64,000 nt of DNA, from the NCBI GenBank assembly GCA_036490475.1, contig DASXDT010000006.1, positions 1,674,001 through 1,738,000 of the forward strand. Reading direction: 5' to 3'. Both the position numbers and the translations under genes were made by a program. This DNA is from Candidatus Tumulicola sp. GTDB lineage: Bacteria; Vulcanimicrobiota; Vulcanimicrobiia; Vulcanimicrobiales; Vulcanimicrobiaceae. The notes under the pieces were generated by a model, which ran no database searches, was not told the DNA's origin, and saw only the letters and a program-made list of their open reading frames with translations. This document shows, in pieces, positions 25,974 through 35,508 of the stretch. Numbering within the stretch: position 1 is the first letter of the stretch; each line of letters begins with the position of its first letter.

Positions 25974-26985
25974 GTTGTTCGTTACCTCTTCGGATGGATG
26001 CGAGTTCTTTGAACAGTTTTTTTTCTTTATCGCTTAGATTCTGCGGGAGCTGACCGATCAGGCGGACGTATTCGTCGCCGCTGCCGCCGGCTTTTACGCG
26101 CGGCATGCCTTTGCCGGTTAGTCGCAGCAGCCGGTTGTTCTGCGTCCCCTCGGGGATCGTCATCGCAACCTGTCCGCCCAGCGTCGGAACCGAAACTTCG
26201 CCGCCCAGCAGCAGATCGTAGATGCCGACCGGCAGATCGACGTACAGATCGTCGCCCTTGCGCTTGTAGGTCGGATCGTCGATGGCTTTGACGATCAAGT
26301 GCAGATCGCCGTTGGGCGCTCCGTTGCGTCCGGCGCCGCCTTGGCCCGCCAGACGAATCCGTTGGCCGTCGCCGATGCCGCGCGGAATGGTAACCTCGAA
26401 CTTCTTGAGCAACAGCACGCGGCCGGTGCCGTGACATTGCGGGCACAGCCGTCCGGCTTCGGTTCCGGTTCCGTGACAGCGCGGACAGAGATCTTCGACT
26501 TGCAGCGAGATGGCTTTCTTGCCGCCGTCGTAGACGTCGCGCAAGCCTAACTCGATGCTCGTTTCCAAATCTTGTCCGCGTTGCGGAAAGCCGGTCGTCT
26601 GCGTCGTCTGCCGGCGTCCGACGCCGGAGAAGAACATGTCGAAGAAATCGGAAAAACCGCTCGGCCCCGGTTCGCCGGCTCCGCCGAAATCACCAAAGCC
26701 GAAGTCCTCGCCGGAACCCGTGCGATATTGGCGCTGCTGGTCGGCTTGTCGCGCCGCCTGCTGCCAATCGGGTCCGAGCAGATCGTATTTCCGGCGCTTC
26801 TCGGCATCGCCGAGCACCTCGTAGGCCTCGGAGATTTCTTTAAATTTCTCCTCGGCTTGCTTGACGTTGTCGGGATTCGCGTCGGGATGCCATTTGCGCG
26901 CCAGCCTGCGATAGGTCGATTTTATATCTTTTTGCTGCGCGTCCTTAGGAACGCCGAGGACCGTGTAATAGTCCTTAAAATTCAT
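25966..26985 (-). CDS. dnaJ: DnaJ-type co-chaperone with half a zinc-finger region
   Basis: Stimulates DnaK ATPase and delivers substrates; 339 residues. The J domain has HPD at residues 33-35 (KWHPDANPD). A Gly/Phe-rich linker follows (about 85-125). There are only two CXXCXGXG motifs (CPRCHGTG and CPQCHGTG) where canonical DnaJ has four, so one zinc site at most. C-terminal substrate domains then follow ([49 protein letters not shown]). It is therefore intermediate between DnaJ and CbpA types. ATG overlaps the grpE stop by 4 nt. Confidence 0.93.
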   Translation of the reverse strand: MNFKDYYTVLGVPKDAQQKDIKSTYRRLARKWHPDANPDNVKQAEEKFKEISEAYEVLGDAEKRRKYDLLGPDWQQAARQADQQRQYRTGSGEDFGFGDFGGAGEPGPSGFSDFFDMFFSGVGRRQTTQTTGFPQRGQDLETSIELGLRDVYDGGKKAISLQVEDLCPRCHGTGTEAGRLCPQCHGTGRVLLLKKFEVTIPRGIGDGQRIRLAGQGGAGRNGAPNGDLHLIVKAIDDPTYKRKGDDLYVDLPVGIYDLLLGGEVSVPTLGGQVAMTIPEGTQNNRLLRLTGKGMPRVKAGGSGDEYVRLIGQLPQNLSDKEKKLFKELASIRRGNEQRD

Positions 26986-27512
26986 TCCGCGTTTTTCGCG
27001 ACGACGACCTTCGCGGGCCGCAACAACTCGTCGCCCAATCGGTAGCCCTTCTCGGCGACTTCGATGACCACGTCATCGTCAACGCCTTCGCGGGCGGCGG
27101 TGGCGATCGCCTCGGCAACGTGCGGGTCGAACGGTTTGTTCTTGACGTCGATGGCGATCACGCCTTCCGCTTTCATGACCGCTTCGAATCCGCGCAGCGT
27201 CTGTTCTAGGCCGCCGCGCAGAACGTCGCCGCCGCCTTCGTATGCCATAGCGCGTTCGAGATTGTCGAGCACCGGCAGAAAGCGCTCGAGCAGCGAACGC
27301 CGGCGCAGGCTGACCATTGCGTCGATGTCGCGTCGCCCGCGCTTCTTGTAGTTCTCAAAATCCGCGGTGGCTAGCAGAAACTTGTTGTAGTTTTCTTCGG
27401 CTCGGGCTTCGGCTTGCGCCAAACGCTCTTCGAGCGAAGCGGTATCGGACGCATCCGTTTCGATGACGGCGTCTCCGGCTTCGGTGTTCAACACCGATTG
27501 ATCGTCAAACAT
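26982..27512 (-). CDS. grpE: Nucleotide exchange factor GrpE
   Basis: Releases ADP from DnaK; 176 residues. An acidic N-terminus and a long coiled-coil helix ([20 protein letters not shown]) are followed by the family core [27 protein letters not shown], and the beta domain with the signature [12 protein letters not shown] and [16 protein letters not shown]. All GrpE landmarks are present. It lies between dnaK and dnaJ on the minus strand, 96 nt after dnaK with a hairpin in the gap, and overlaps dnaJ by 4 nt. Confidence 0.97.
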   Translation of the reverse strand: MFDDQSVLNTEAGDAVIETDASDTASLEERLAQAEARAEENYNKFLLATADFENYKKRGRRDIDAMVSLRRRSLLERFLPVLDNLERAMAYEGGGDVLRGGLEQTLRGFEAVMKAEGVIAIDVKNKPFDPHVAEAIATAAREGVDDDVVIEVAEKGYRLGDELLRPAKVVVAKNAE

Positions 27513-27552
27513 TCGTCTTTCTACACTCGTAATGAAAAGCGCCGCGCGCGTT

Positions 27553-27575
27553 CCGCCGGCTTTTGAAGCCGGCGG
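27553..27575 (-). promoter_or_regulatory. Hairpin in the dnaK-grpE intergenic gap
   Basis: A perfect 10-bp inverted repeat CCGCCGGCTT / AAGCCGGCGG with a 3-nt TTG loop lies between the dnaK stop and the grpE start. There is no following T-run on the minus strand. It could be an attenuator, an mRNA processing site or a 3' stabiliser that makes dnaK mRNA more abundant than grpE-dnaJ mRNA. Confidence 0.5.
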
Positions 27576-27608
27576 ATTGCACGTCGTTGCGTCGTAGCGA
27601 AAGAGACC

Positions 27609-29474
27609 TTACTTGGACTCTTTGAATTCGGCGTCGATGACGTCTTCCGGAGGAACTCCGGCCGACGACGAGCCGTTCTGACTCGCGCCCGCGCCGTCTT
27701 CGGCTCCCTCACCGGCGCCTGCCGCTTCGCCTTCGGGCGCGGTGGCTTTGTACAGCAGTTCGGCCATCTTGTAGCTGGCCTGCTGCAGCCGGTCGATCAC
27801 CGGCCGGATCTCATCGACGGTTCCGTTTTCGCTGACGCGCTTCAGGTCTGACAGCGCGTTTTCGACTTCGCCCCGCGCTTGCGGGTCGAGCTTCTCGCCG
27901 ACTTCCTTGAGCGACTTTTCGGTGGAATAGATCAAGCTCGACGCGTTGTTGCGCACTTCGGCTTCATCCATCTTCGCTTTATCCGCGGCCGATTGCAGCT
28001 CGGCATCGCGAACCATCCGGTCGACCTCTTCTTTGTTGAGGTTGGTCGAAGCGGTGATCGTGATCGCCTGCTCTTTGCCCGTGCCGAGATCTTTGGCACC
28101 GACGTTGACGATGCCGTTGGCGTCGATGTTGAACGACACTTCGATCTGCGGAACGCCGCGCGGCGCCGCCGGAATGCCTTCTAAGCGGAAGCGCCCTAAG
28201 GTCTTGTTGTCTTGGGCCATCGGACGTTCGCCTTGCAGAACGTGGATGTCGACCGACGTTTGACCGTCTTCAGCCGTCGTAAACGTCTGCGATTTCTTGG
28301 TAGGAATCGTCGTGTTACGTTCGATCAGTTTGGTCATGACGCCGCCGAGCGTTTCGAGACCGAGCGAGAGCGGCGTAACGTCGAGCAGAACGACGTCGCG
28401 CACTTCGCCGGAAAGCACGCCGGCTTGAATCGCCGCGCCGACCGCGACGACTTCGTCGGGGTTGACCGTGAGATTCGGTTCTTTACCGGTGAGCTTACGA
28501 ACGAGTTCTTGGATGACCGGCATGCGCGTCGATCCGCCGACCATGATGATCTCGTCGATCTTCGAGGCATCGAGCTTCGCATCGGCGATCGCGCTCTTGA
28601 ACGGACCGACGCAACGATCGGTGAGATCGCTGGTGAGTTCTTCGAACTTGGCGCGCGTCAGCGTGTAATCGAGGTGCTTGGGACCATCTTGATCTGCCGT
28701 GACGAACGGCAGGTTGATATTGGTGGTCACTACCGACGAGAGTTCGATTTTGGCTTTTTCGGCAGCTTCCGTGAGACGCTGCATCGCCTGGCGATCTTTG
28801 CTTAGGTCGATACCTTGATCGCGACGGAACTGATCGACGAGCCATTCCACCACGCGGTGGTCGTAGTCGTCGCCGCCAAGGGTCGTGTCGCCGTTGGTCG
28901 ACTTCACTTCGAAGACGCCGTCGCCGACTTCTAGGATCGAGACGTCGAACGTGCCGCCGCCGAGATCCCACACGAGAATGGTTTCGTTGCCTTTTTTCTC
29001 GAGACCGTAGGCCAATGCTGCGGCCGTCGGTTCGTTGATGATGCGGAGCACATCGAGACCGGCAATTTTGCCGGCGTCTTTGGTCGCTTGACGTTGCGCG
29101 TCGTTGAAATACGCGGGGACCGTGATCACCGCTTTGCTCACGCGTTCGCCGAGATAGTTGCTGGCGTCGTTGACCAGCTTTTGCAGAATCATCGCCGAGA
29201 TTTCTTGCGGCGTGTAATCCTTGCCGTCGATCTTGACGGAATAGTCGGGTTGTCCCATATGCCGCTTGATCGAACTGATCGTGCGGTCGGGATTGGTGAT
29301 CGCCTGACGCTTAGCGAGTTGGCCGACGAGTCGTTCGCCGGTTTTGGTGAAGGCCACGACCGACGGCGTCGTGCGCGATCCTTCAGCGTTGGGGATGACG
29401 GCGGGCTGCGTGCCCTCCATCACGGCGACGACAGAGTTGGTCGTGCCTAGGTCGATTCCGACCACTTTAGCCAT
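27609..29474 (-). CDS. dnaK: Hsp70 chaperone DnaK
   Basis: ATP-dependent folding chaperone, 621 residues. It has the phosphate-1 motif [18 protein letters not shown], the connector and adenosine regions ([15 protein letters not shown] and [17 protein letters not shown]), and the linker [18 protein letters not shown]. The helical lid ends in a Gly/Ala-rich tail and the terminal EEVD-like region DVIDAEFKE. The start follows a TGAGG ribosome site. It is first in dnaK-grpE-dnaJ-VOC. No full CIRCE operator (HrcA site) was found in the 5' region, so heat control would be by another route. Confidence 0.98.
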   Translation of the reverse strand: MAKVVGIDLGTTNSVVAVMEGTQPAVIPNAEGSRTTPSVVAFTKTGERLVGQLAKRQAITNPDRTISSIKRHMGQPDYSVKIDGKDYTPQEISAMILQKLVNDASNYLGERVSKAVITVPAYFNDAQRQATKDAGKIAGLDVLRIINEPTAAALAYGLEKKGNETILVWDLGGGTFDVSILEVGDGVFEVKSTNGDTTLGGDDYDHRVVEWLVDQFRRDQGIDLSKDRQAMQRLTEAAEKAKIELSSVVTTNINLPFVTADQDGPKHLDYTLTRAKFEELTSDLTDRCVGPFKSAIADAKLDASKIDEIIMVGGSTRMPVIQELVRKLTGKEPNLTVNPDEVVAVGAAIQAGVLSGEVRDVVLLDVTPLSLGLETLGGVMTKLIERNTTIPTKKSQTFTTAEDGQTSVDIHVLQGERPMAQDNKTLGRFRLEGIPAAPRGVPQIEVSFNIDANGIVNVGAKDLGTGKEQAITITASTNLNKEEVDRMVRDAELQSAADKAKMDEAEVRNNASSLIYSTEKSLKEVGEKLDPQARGEVENALSDLKRVSENGTVDEIRPVIDRLQQASYKMAELLYKATAPEGEAAGAGEGAEDGAGASQNGSSSAGVPPEDVIDAEFKESK

Positions 29475-29785
29475 ATATTAGTACCTCAAAGAATGCGTCC
29501 GGTCTCACCCGGGACCAGCATGCCGGCGGAGGTGCGAATGGGATCCATCGGGCCGGCGCACCGAGGTTGAGTGCACGGGATTCACACGAGGGTTCCGGTT
29601 CGCGCCCGGCCGGGCGCCTTGCCGCTTACGAGCGATTGCAGACTGATGTTGTTCGCCCATCATACACTGAGGGCGGTTCGAATGTTCCACAAAGTAAAAC
29701 AACCGGCGCGATTGGCCGGTTGCAGGATATGAGAAGGGCGACGCCTTTCGGCACCGCCCTCGGTTCTAGTGGCCTTCGGAGGACC
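29475..29785. other. Gap: dnaK leader and htrA 3' region
   Basis: No gene is seen here. Both flanking genes are on the minus strand. The htrA terminator occupies 29690-29722, leaving about 215 nt as dnaK leader. A TATGAT sequence on the minus strand (29659-29664) could be a -10 element, but no convincing -35 stands before it. A single GAGTGC (29569-29574) resembles half of a CIRCE element without its partner. Confidence 0.5.
29690..29722 (-). terminator. Rho-independent terminator of the htrA gene
   Basis: CAACCGGC (29700-29707) and GCCGGTTG (29715-29722) form an 8-bp stem with a 7-nt loop. On the minus strand it is directly followed by TTTTACTTT. Position is 64 nt past the protease stop and upstream of dnaK, so it separates the two transcripts. 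Confidence 0.75.
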
Positions 29786-31033
29786 CTACGGCTGTTGATC
29801 CTGCGGCTCTTGCTCCTGTCCTTGGCCTTGGCCCTGCGATACGGGTTGGGCCGCCGGCGTTTCGCCGAGCTTGATTACGGCGAGTTTCTTCATGCCATTC
29901 GACCATAAGTCCACGTGGATCGTATCGCCCGGCTTCTTACCGCTGATGTAGTTATGCAGGTCTTGGCGCGTGTTGTACGCCTTGCCGTCGACCTTGAGGA
30001 TAACGTCCCCGGGCTGGATGCTGGCCTGGTCGGCCGGCGATCCCGAGAAGACCTGTTGCACCGCGACGCCACCCTGGCCGGTGTAGCCGATCTGGTTACG
30101 AACGCCGTCGGTGATATCGGCCATGTAGATGCCGAGGAAACCGGTGTCGGTTCCCTGATGGATGCCCGGGTGCTTCAGCAAGTCGGCGACGACCGAGCTA
30201 ACGGTATTCGACGGAATCGCAAAGCCGATGCCTTGCGCGTACGACGAACGGACGGTCGATTGATTGATGCCGATCACTTGGCCGTCGAGATCGATCAGCG
30301 GGCCGCCCGAGTTGCCGGGGTTGATCGGCGCCGAAGTCTGCAGTAGTCCCTTGAAGTCGATGACGGTGCCATTTTCGGTCGGAATCGGCTCGGAGCGATG
30401 GAAGGCCGAAACCACGCCGACGGTCACGGTTTGCGTAAGCTCCAGCGGTTCGCCGATGGCGATGGCCCACTGGCCCTGCTCGAGTTTGTCGGAGTCGGCC
30501 AGTTCCAGCGGCGGCGGAAGCTTTCCGTAACGATCCACCTTGATGATCGCCGTGTCGGAGCCAACGTTGGCTGCGATAACGTGCGCCGGGACGTGATCGC
30601 CGTTCGCAAACACGACCGTCATCTTGGTTACCTGCGCGCCTTGTTGCGGTTGCACGACGTGCGCGTTCGTGACGATGTCGCCCTGCGAATCGTACACGAA
30701 GCCCGAACCGGACGCTTGCGCTTTATATTGACGCTCGACGCCGCCGCTCTGTCCGCCGAAGAATTGTTGCATCGGATCGGCCGGTACGTATTGCTGGCCG
30801 TTGATTTGTTCGACGATCGCGACGACCGACGACTTCGTTCGTTTGACCGCGCTCACGATGCGATCTTGATCGCTCACGCCGTTGAGCGGAAGCGCCGCCA
30901 CCGCCGGAGGCGTCTGACCCGGGCCGGTTGCGCCGCCGAAGTGTGAGCTCGCGTACAGCATCATTAAAAAGCTGCCGACAATCGCGCCGATCAGACCAAC
31001 GATGAGGGTGGGAAGAATTCGTTTATTCACCAT
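29786..31033 (-). CDS. htrA: HtrA/DegP-family serine protease with PDZ domain
   Basis: Membrane-tethered periplasmic quality-control protease, 415 residues from ATG at 31033. One N-terminal transmembrane helix (ILPTLIVGLIGAIVGSFLMM) is followed by a trypsin-like domain with His124 (TNAHVV), the Asp in GSDTAIIKVD, and the Ser in NPGNSGGPLID. A PDZ domain then follows (GSPADQASIQPGDVILKVDG), and a Gln/Glu-rich tail. The catalytic triad is complete. A TTG at 31078 would add 15 residues of cytoplasmic tail. It is separated from dnaK by a terminator, so co-location with the chaperones is thematic rather than operonic. Confidence 0.93.
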   Translation of the reverse strand: MVNKRILPTLIVGLIGAIVGSFLMMLYASSHFGGATGPGQTPPAVAALPLNGVSDQDRIVSAVKRTKSSVVAIVEQINGQQYVPADPMQQFFGGQSGGVERQYKAQASGSGFVYDSQGDIVTNAHVVQPQQGAQVTKMTVVFANGDHVPAHVIAANVGSDTAIIKVDRYGKLPPPLELADSDKLEQGQWAIAIGEPLELTQTVTVGVVSAFHRSEPIPTENGTVIDFKGLLQTSAPINPGNSGGPLIDLDGQVIGINQSTVRSSYAQGIGFAIPSNTVSSVVADLLKHPGIHQGTDTGFLGIYMADITDGVRNQIGYTGQGGVAVQQVFSGSPADQASIQPGDVILKVDGKAYNTRQDLHNYISGKKPGDTIHVDLWSNGMKKLAVIKLGETPAAQPVSQGQGQGQEQEPQDQQP

Positions 31034-31122
31034 TCTCCAGAACCATAGGCGTTCGAGTTGCTTAGACCTATCTACCAAGATAACGCAGAAATGTCACACA
31101 TCGTGTCGATTTGGGCACTATC

Positions 31123-31815
31123 CTAGGAGGTCGCTGAGTCCGAAACGACCCGCCCGTCGAAGAGGCGGACGACCCGGTTCGCTCGCTCGGCGACGTGCTC
31201 GTCGTGCGTGACCATCACGACGGTACGGCCGGTTTCATGGAGTTTGCTGAAGAGGGCCATGATGTCGTCGCTCGTGCGCGAGTCCAAATTACCGGTGGGT
31301 TCGTCGGCTAGCAGCACTGCCGGATCGTTGATCAGCGCGCGAGCGATCGCCACCCGCTGCTGCTGGCCGCCCGAGAGCTGGCTAGGCAAGTGATGCCCGC
31401 GGTCGCCCAGGCCCACGCCCTCGAGCGCGGCGCGAGCGCGTGTAACCCGCTCCCGGCCCGACAGTCCCGCGTAGAAGAGCGGCAGCGCGACGTTGCCCAG
31501 AGCGTCGCTGCGCGCCAGCAGGTTGAAGCCTTGGAACACAAAGCCGAGTTTGCGCAACCGGATGTGTGCCAGCGCTGCGTCGTCGAGCTTGGAAACGTCG
31601 ACCCCGTCGAGCACGTAGGTCCCCGCCGTCGGCCGGTCGAGGCAGCCGATCAGATTCATCATCGTCGACTTGCCCGAGCCCGAAGGACCCATGATTGCGA
31701 TATATTCTCCCGCGCGCACCGTCAGATCGACGCCATGCAGTACCGGGACGCGCAGCGGGCCTTGCTCGTAGGTTTTTTCGATGCCGGTTAGCTCGATGGC
31801 GACGGATTCACTCAT
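31123..31815 (-). CDS. ABC transporter ATPase, MacB/LolD type
   Basis: Cytosolic ATPase of 230 residues powering the MacB-like permeases encoded just upstream. It contains Walker [17 protein letters not shown], the Q-loop [20 protein letters not shown] typical of the LolD/MacB group, signature LSGGQQQR, Walker [14 protein letters not shown] and H-loop [13 protein letters not shown] at 31815 overlaps the permease stop by 8 nt. It is the last gene of the efflux operon. In MacB of enterobacteria this domain is fused to the permease; here it is a separate polypeptide. Confidence 0.95.
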   Translation of the reverse strand: MSESVAIELTGIEKTYEQGPLRVPVLHGVDLTVRAGEYIAIMGPSGSGKSTMMNLIGCLDRPTAGTYVLDGVDVSKLDDAALAHIRLRKLGFVFQGFNLLARSDALGNVALPLFYAGLSGRERVTRARAALEGVGLGDRGHHLPSQLSGGQQQRVAIARALINDPAVLLADEPTGNLDSRTSDDIMALFSKLHETGRTVVMVTHDEHVAERANRVVRLFDGRVVSDSATS

Positions 31816-33004
31816 AGCGCAAAGCCTCGATCGGATCGAGACCGGCCGCGCGAAAGGCCGGATACGTTCCGAACGCGAGCGTGACCACAATCGCGAATAC
31901 GACGGCGATCGCCAACGTCGGTACGATCGGTAACGCGGGAATCGAACCCGCCACCTTGACGATGGCGAGGTTATCGACTGCCCATCCGGCTACTATTCCA
32001 AGCACCCAACCGATTGCGCAACCCGCACTGCATAAGGTCAGGGCCTCGATAAAAAACTGCGCGAGAATTTGCGAACGTCGCGCCCCGATGGCCTTGCGAA
32101 CACCGATCTCGCGCGTGCGTTCGGCGACCGAAACGAGCATGATGTTCATGACGCCAATACCGGCCACGAGCAACGAGATCGCACCGATAAAGGCAACGAT
32201 CGCCGTGATCACGCCGAACACGACGTTGATGCCTTGCGTGGCCTGCGACTTGTCGAAGCTTTGATATTGGAGATCCGGGCGGTTGCGGAGTACGCGCATC
32301 ATTTTTATCACGGCCGTCTCTGCGGATGCGATGTCGCCCGCGTCGCGCACGACAAATCGAGCAGCGAAGACGCGGTCTCCGCGAACGTAGCGCTGAACGA
32401 AGGTCGTCCACGGAATGGCGATCGGACCCGAAAAGTTGGCGTTGAGAAAACCTCGCCGCGGTTCGGTAAGTACGCCGATGACCACGAATCGATTCGGTCC
32501 GGCATAGATGCTCGATCCGGTGGGGTCGCCCCCCTGCGGGTAGAGCCGGAGATATGCGCCATGCTGGAGCACGGCGACGTGACCGGCAGCATCGATGTCG
32601 TGTTGGTCGATACGTCGTCCGTAGAGAAGCGGCAGATTGGTGAACGGAATCGCGCTTTCGGGCGATAAGCGATAACGACCGCGTTGGTGGCCCGAACTCA
32701 CGAGATCGGTCACTTGTGCGATCGGAACTGCATCGACGACTTGCGGAAGGGCTTCCCGAATTGCGGGAAGATCCGACAACCGAAATTCGGAGGCCGCAAA
32801 ATCGGTTTGCTGCTGATTAGGAAAGAGGATAAACGATTCGTCGGACATGCCGCCGAGCAAGCCGCCTACGCCGCCGGCCATACCGCTACCGAGGACCGCG
32901 ATCGCAACGACCGCTCCGACACCCACAATAAGCCCCAGCATCGTCAGCAGCGATCGCAGCTTGTTTGCGAACAGAACTCGAAAGGCTTCGACGGCGTAAA
33001 TCAT
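31808..33004 (-). CDS. MacB-like ABC permease (second of two)
   Basis: FtsX/MacB-family permease, 398 residues. ATG at 33004 overlaps the previous permease stop (ATGA). The N-terminal TM helix (FANKLRSLLTMLGLIVGVGAVV) precedes a periplasmic domain of about 230 residues. Three C-terminal TMs follow, including VAFIGAISLLVAGIGVMNIM and the coupling-helix motif VAERTREIGVRKAIGARR, ending [17 protein letters not shown]. The shape matches mechanotransmission-type MacB permeases, which drive substrates through a TolC partner instead of across the inner membrane. It shares the fold with the preceding gene but the periplasmic domain is clearly different, which suggests a heterodimer. Confidence 0.93.
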   Translation of the reverse strand: MIYAVEAFRVLFANKLRSLLTMLGLIVGVGAVVAIAVLGSGMAGGVGGLLGGMSDESFILFPNQQQTDFAASEFRLSDLPAIREALPQVVDAVPIAQVTDLVSSGHQRGRYRLSPESAIPFTNLPLLYGRRIDQHDIDAAGHVAVLQHGAYLRLYPQGGDPTGSSIYAGPNRFVVIGVLTEPRRGFLNANFSGPIAIPWTTFVQRYVRGDRVFAARFVVRDAGDIASAETAVIKMMRVLRNRPDLQYQSFDKSQATQGINVVFGVITAIVAFIGAISLLVAGIGVMNIMLVSVAERTREIGVRKAIGARRSQILAQFFIEALTLCSAGCAIGWVLGIVAGWAVDNLAIVKVAGSIPALPIVPTLAIAVVFAIVVTLAFGTYPAFRAAGLDPIEALRYE

Positions 33005-34197
33005 GTGCGCAGCGCCTCGATCGGATCGAGTCGTGCGGCGCGAATCGCCGGATACGTACCGAACAGCGTTCCTACCACGAGCGAAAACGTTAGTGCGATG
33101 CAGATGATGGCCAGATACGGAATTAACAGCGCGCCAAGTTGGCGACTGAGAATAGACGCCGCTCCGATCGTCACGACCAGGCCGATAAGCATTCCGATTC
33201 CGCCTCCGGCCAGCGATAAGACGACCGATTCCATCACGAACTGCATCGCAATATTTCCGCGGGTCGCACCGATGGCTTTGCGGATGCCGATCTCGCGGGT
33301 GCGTTCGGTGACCGATACGAGCATGATATTCATAATACCGATACCGGCGACGACCAACGCCACCCCGCCGATTGCGGATAAGCCCGTAGCTATGACGCTC
33401 AATGCCCCGTCGAAACTGCTTACGAATCCGGCACCATTTTGCACCGTGTATTGCGAACGTGTTCCGTGGATGTGCTGCAATACCGCGACAGCCGCGGCTC
33501 CCACGGCGTCCGCGCGGTCCTGTTGCGCAGCGAATACCTGCAACGAATCGACGCTGCCCGGCGAAAAGTCCTGATAGAACGCGGAGTACGGAACGAAGAC
33601 GGCGCTGGAGCTTAAAATAGAATTTAAGAACGACCCTTTTATATCCGCGTAAACGCCGGTCACGACGAAGCGTGCGCCGCCGACCCTCAAAACGTTTCCG
33701 ACTGCCGGTTGCGTACCGAAGTACTTCCGCGCTAAATCCGCGGTGAGCATGCAGATACGCGCGGCACCGTCGATATCTTGTTGGGTAAATCGCCGACCGC
33801 CGAGTAGCGCCATTGAGTCGTTGTGATATCCGCCGTCGGACGCGACCGATTCGTAATCGTGTGCAGTCGCAGAAGTGATGCGATAGGTGCGCTGCCACGA
33901 AGGCTGGACGGACGCCGCTTCGTCGCCGAGCGCAGACGCAACGGTTTTGGCGTCGCGATACTGAATGGCGGCTTGCTGCGGGTAGTTTTGCGAGGGATCG
34001 GGGAAGACGCTGACCGGTAGTTGTCCGAACGATGCGAAGGTCGACGCGATGCCGCCCGAAGCCGCACGGCTCACGCCGAAAACGGTGATAATCGACGCGC
34101 TGCCGATGATCATGCCGAGCATCGTCAAACCCGAACGGGCGCGATTACGCCAGAGCGCAGTAACGGCTTCTTCTAAGTAGGAGAAGAACGCCGTCAC
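33001..34197 (-). CDS. MacB-like ABC permease (first of two)
   Basis: Also 398 residues, from a GTG at 34197 that overlaps the adaptor stop (GTGA). The layout is one TM (ALWRNRARSGLTMLGMIIG), a periplasmic domain, then three TMs with VALVVAGIGIMNIMLVSVTE, the coupling motif RTREIGIRKAIGATRGN and the terminal PAIRAARLDPIEALRT. The longer open frame upstream is antisense to real coding sequence and is not the start. Having equal length to the next permease but a different periplasmic part points to an old duplication and a heterodimeric transporter. Confidence 0.93.
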   Translation of the reverse strand: MTAFFSYLEEAVTALWRNRARSGLTMLGMIIGSASIITVFGVSRAASGGIASTFASFGQLPVSVFPDPSQNYPQQAAIQYRDAKTVASALGDEAASVQPSWQRTYRITSATAHDYESVASDGGYHNDSMALLGGRRFTQQDIDGAARICMLTADLARKYFGTQPAVGNVLRVGGARFVVTGVYADIKGSFLNSILSSSAVFVPYSAFYQDFSPGSVDSLQVFAAQQDRADAVGAAAVAVLQHIHGTRSQYTVQNGAGFVSSFDGALSVIATGLSAIGGVALVVAGIGIMNIMLVSVTERTREIGIRKAIGATRGNIAMQFVMESVVLSLAGGGIGMLIGLVVTIGAASILSRQLGALLIPYLAIICIALTFSLVVGTLFGTYPAIRAARLDPIEALRT

Positions 34198-35492
34198 GCG
34201 CCGGCCGGCGCAGCGGATGCGGCCGGAAGTACGCGCACGCGAGCTCCGTCGGTGAGGCCGGGAACCTTCGTCGAAACGACCGATTCGCCAGGCCGCAGGC
34301 CTAACGAGATCCACGTTTGCGTATCCGAGGCCTTGCCGATCTTCACGACGCGTTTGTGCGCGACACCCTTGTCGACCACGAAGACGCTCGAGCGGCCGCC
34401 GGCGGTAGTAACGGCGTCGTTTGGAACCACGATCGCGTGCGGGACGTAGGTGGTGAGAATGTCGACATCGGCGCTCATGCCGTCGCGGAGAAACGACGGC
34501 GAGCCGTCAAGCGAGATCGTGGTCTCGACTTGTTTGGCCGTGTTGCTGGCGTCGGCCGACTTGGCTGCGACCGGTGCGATGCGAGCGACGTGTCCGACGA
34601 TCGTGCGGCCGGGAAAGTCTTGGCCGCCGACGTTGACGCGTTGGCCGATCCGAACGTCGATAATATCTTGCTCGTCGACCTGCGCTTTGACGATGAAACC
34701 GCCTTGACGCGCGATGGTGAACAGCGCTTGACCCTGCGTCACGGGATCGCCCGATTGCAGCGTGCGAGTCGCGTCACCGCTTCCCATGGCGATCGTTTGA
34801 ATCGTTCCATCGAAGGGTGCGGCGATCCGCTCGAACGCGAGTTGCTGTTGGTCTTGCGCGCTGGCGATTTGCGACTTGCGCGCGGCGGCCTGTGCGTATT
34901 GCACGCTGTTTCCGTTGAAGCCGGAGACCGCGCCAAGCTGTTCTTGCTCTTGGGCTTGGTCGTACGCCACTTGGGCTTGATCCAGCTTGGCCTTGTCTTC
35001 GTCCAACTGGTTGCGCGGGATAGCCTTATTATCGAACAGCGATTTGTCTGCCAGATAGATTCGCCGGGCGTCCTCGAGTTGCGAGCGCGTCGTCGCGACT
35101 TGCGCGCGGTATCCGACGCCGGCATTACGTTCTTGAACCCGGGCGGCAGAAACGTTCGCGACGGCCGAATTGTAATCGGCTTGCGAGCCCGATGCCGTGT
35201 ACGAAAGCGTGGGGTTTTCGATCGTCGCCAGCGTCTGCCCGGCGGAAACTGCGTCTCCGACTTTGACGTTCATCTGGGCTACGTTGCCGGCGATCAACGT
35301 CGGTACGGTGGCTACAACGGGACGAAGAATCGTACCGCTTTCGGGAAGTTTTACTTCGAAGGTCGTCGGCGATATGCGTATGGTCCGCACCCCGATTGCG
35401 TCGCTTCGATGTCCGCGAGACGCAAAAACCGCTATACCGACTACGATCGCAACCGCGGCGACGAGAATGAGTAAGTTGCGCACGCGTTTCAT
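34194..35492 (-). CDS. Periplasmic adaptor (membrane fusion protein) for ABC efflux
   Basis: HlyD/MacA-type adaptor, 432 residues from ATG at 35492 (GGGAG upstream). It has a single N-terminal anchor (NLLILVAAVAIVVGIAVFA), then the first lipoyl half (QMNVKVGDAVSAGQTLATIE). A long coiled-coil hairpin follows (about residues 110-220, rich in Gln and Ala), then the second lipoyl half and a beta-barrel (ERIAAPFDGTIQTIAMGSGD, QVDEQDIIDVRIGQRVNVGG). The C-terminal membrane-proximal domain is VVPNDAVTTAGGRSSVFVV. It bridges the MacB-like permeases to the TolC-like protein encoded just before it. Coiled-coil length fits a TolC-contacting adaptor. Confidence 0.94.
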   Translation of the reverse strand: MKRVRNLLILVAAVAIVVGIAVFASRGHRSDAIGVRTIRISPTTFEVKLPESGTILRPVVATVPTLIAGNVAQMNVKVGDAVSAGQTLATIENPTLSYTASGSQADYNSAVANVSAARVQERNAGVGYRAQVATTRSQLEDARRIYLADKSLFDNKAIPRNQLDEDKAKLDQAQVAYDQAQEQEQLGAVSGFNGNSVQYAQAAARKSQIASAQDQQQLAFERIAAPFDGTIQTIAMGSGDATRTLQSGDPVTQGQALFTIARQGGFIVKAQVDEQDIIDVRIGQRVNVGGQDFPGRTIVGHVARIAPVAAKSADASNTAKQVETTISLDGSPSFLRDGMSADVDILTTYVPHAIVVPNDAVTTAGGRSSVFVVDKGVAHKRVVKIGKASDTQTWISLGLRPGESVVSTKVPGLTDGARVRVLPAASAAPAGA

Positions 35493-35508
35493 CGTTCGTT
35501 CTCCCGCC

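Noticed and set aside
29569-29574. GAGTGC as part of a CIRCE (HrcA) operator before dnaK
   Set aside because: The mirror half TTAGCACTC is absent at the required 9-nt spacing.
31934-31952. tRNA T-arm-like sequence (GGCGGGTTCGATTCCCGCG on the minus strand)
   Set aside because: It lies in frame inside the second MacB-like permease (encoding AGSIPA) and has no acceptor, D or anticodon arm around it.
33005-33898. N-terminal extension of the second permease frame
   Set aside because: It overlaps the first permease in another frame and reads as Arg-rich shadow sequence; ATG 33004 with ATGA coupling is the real start.
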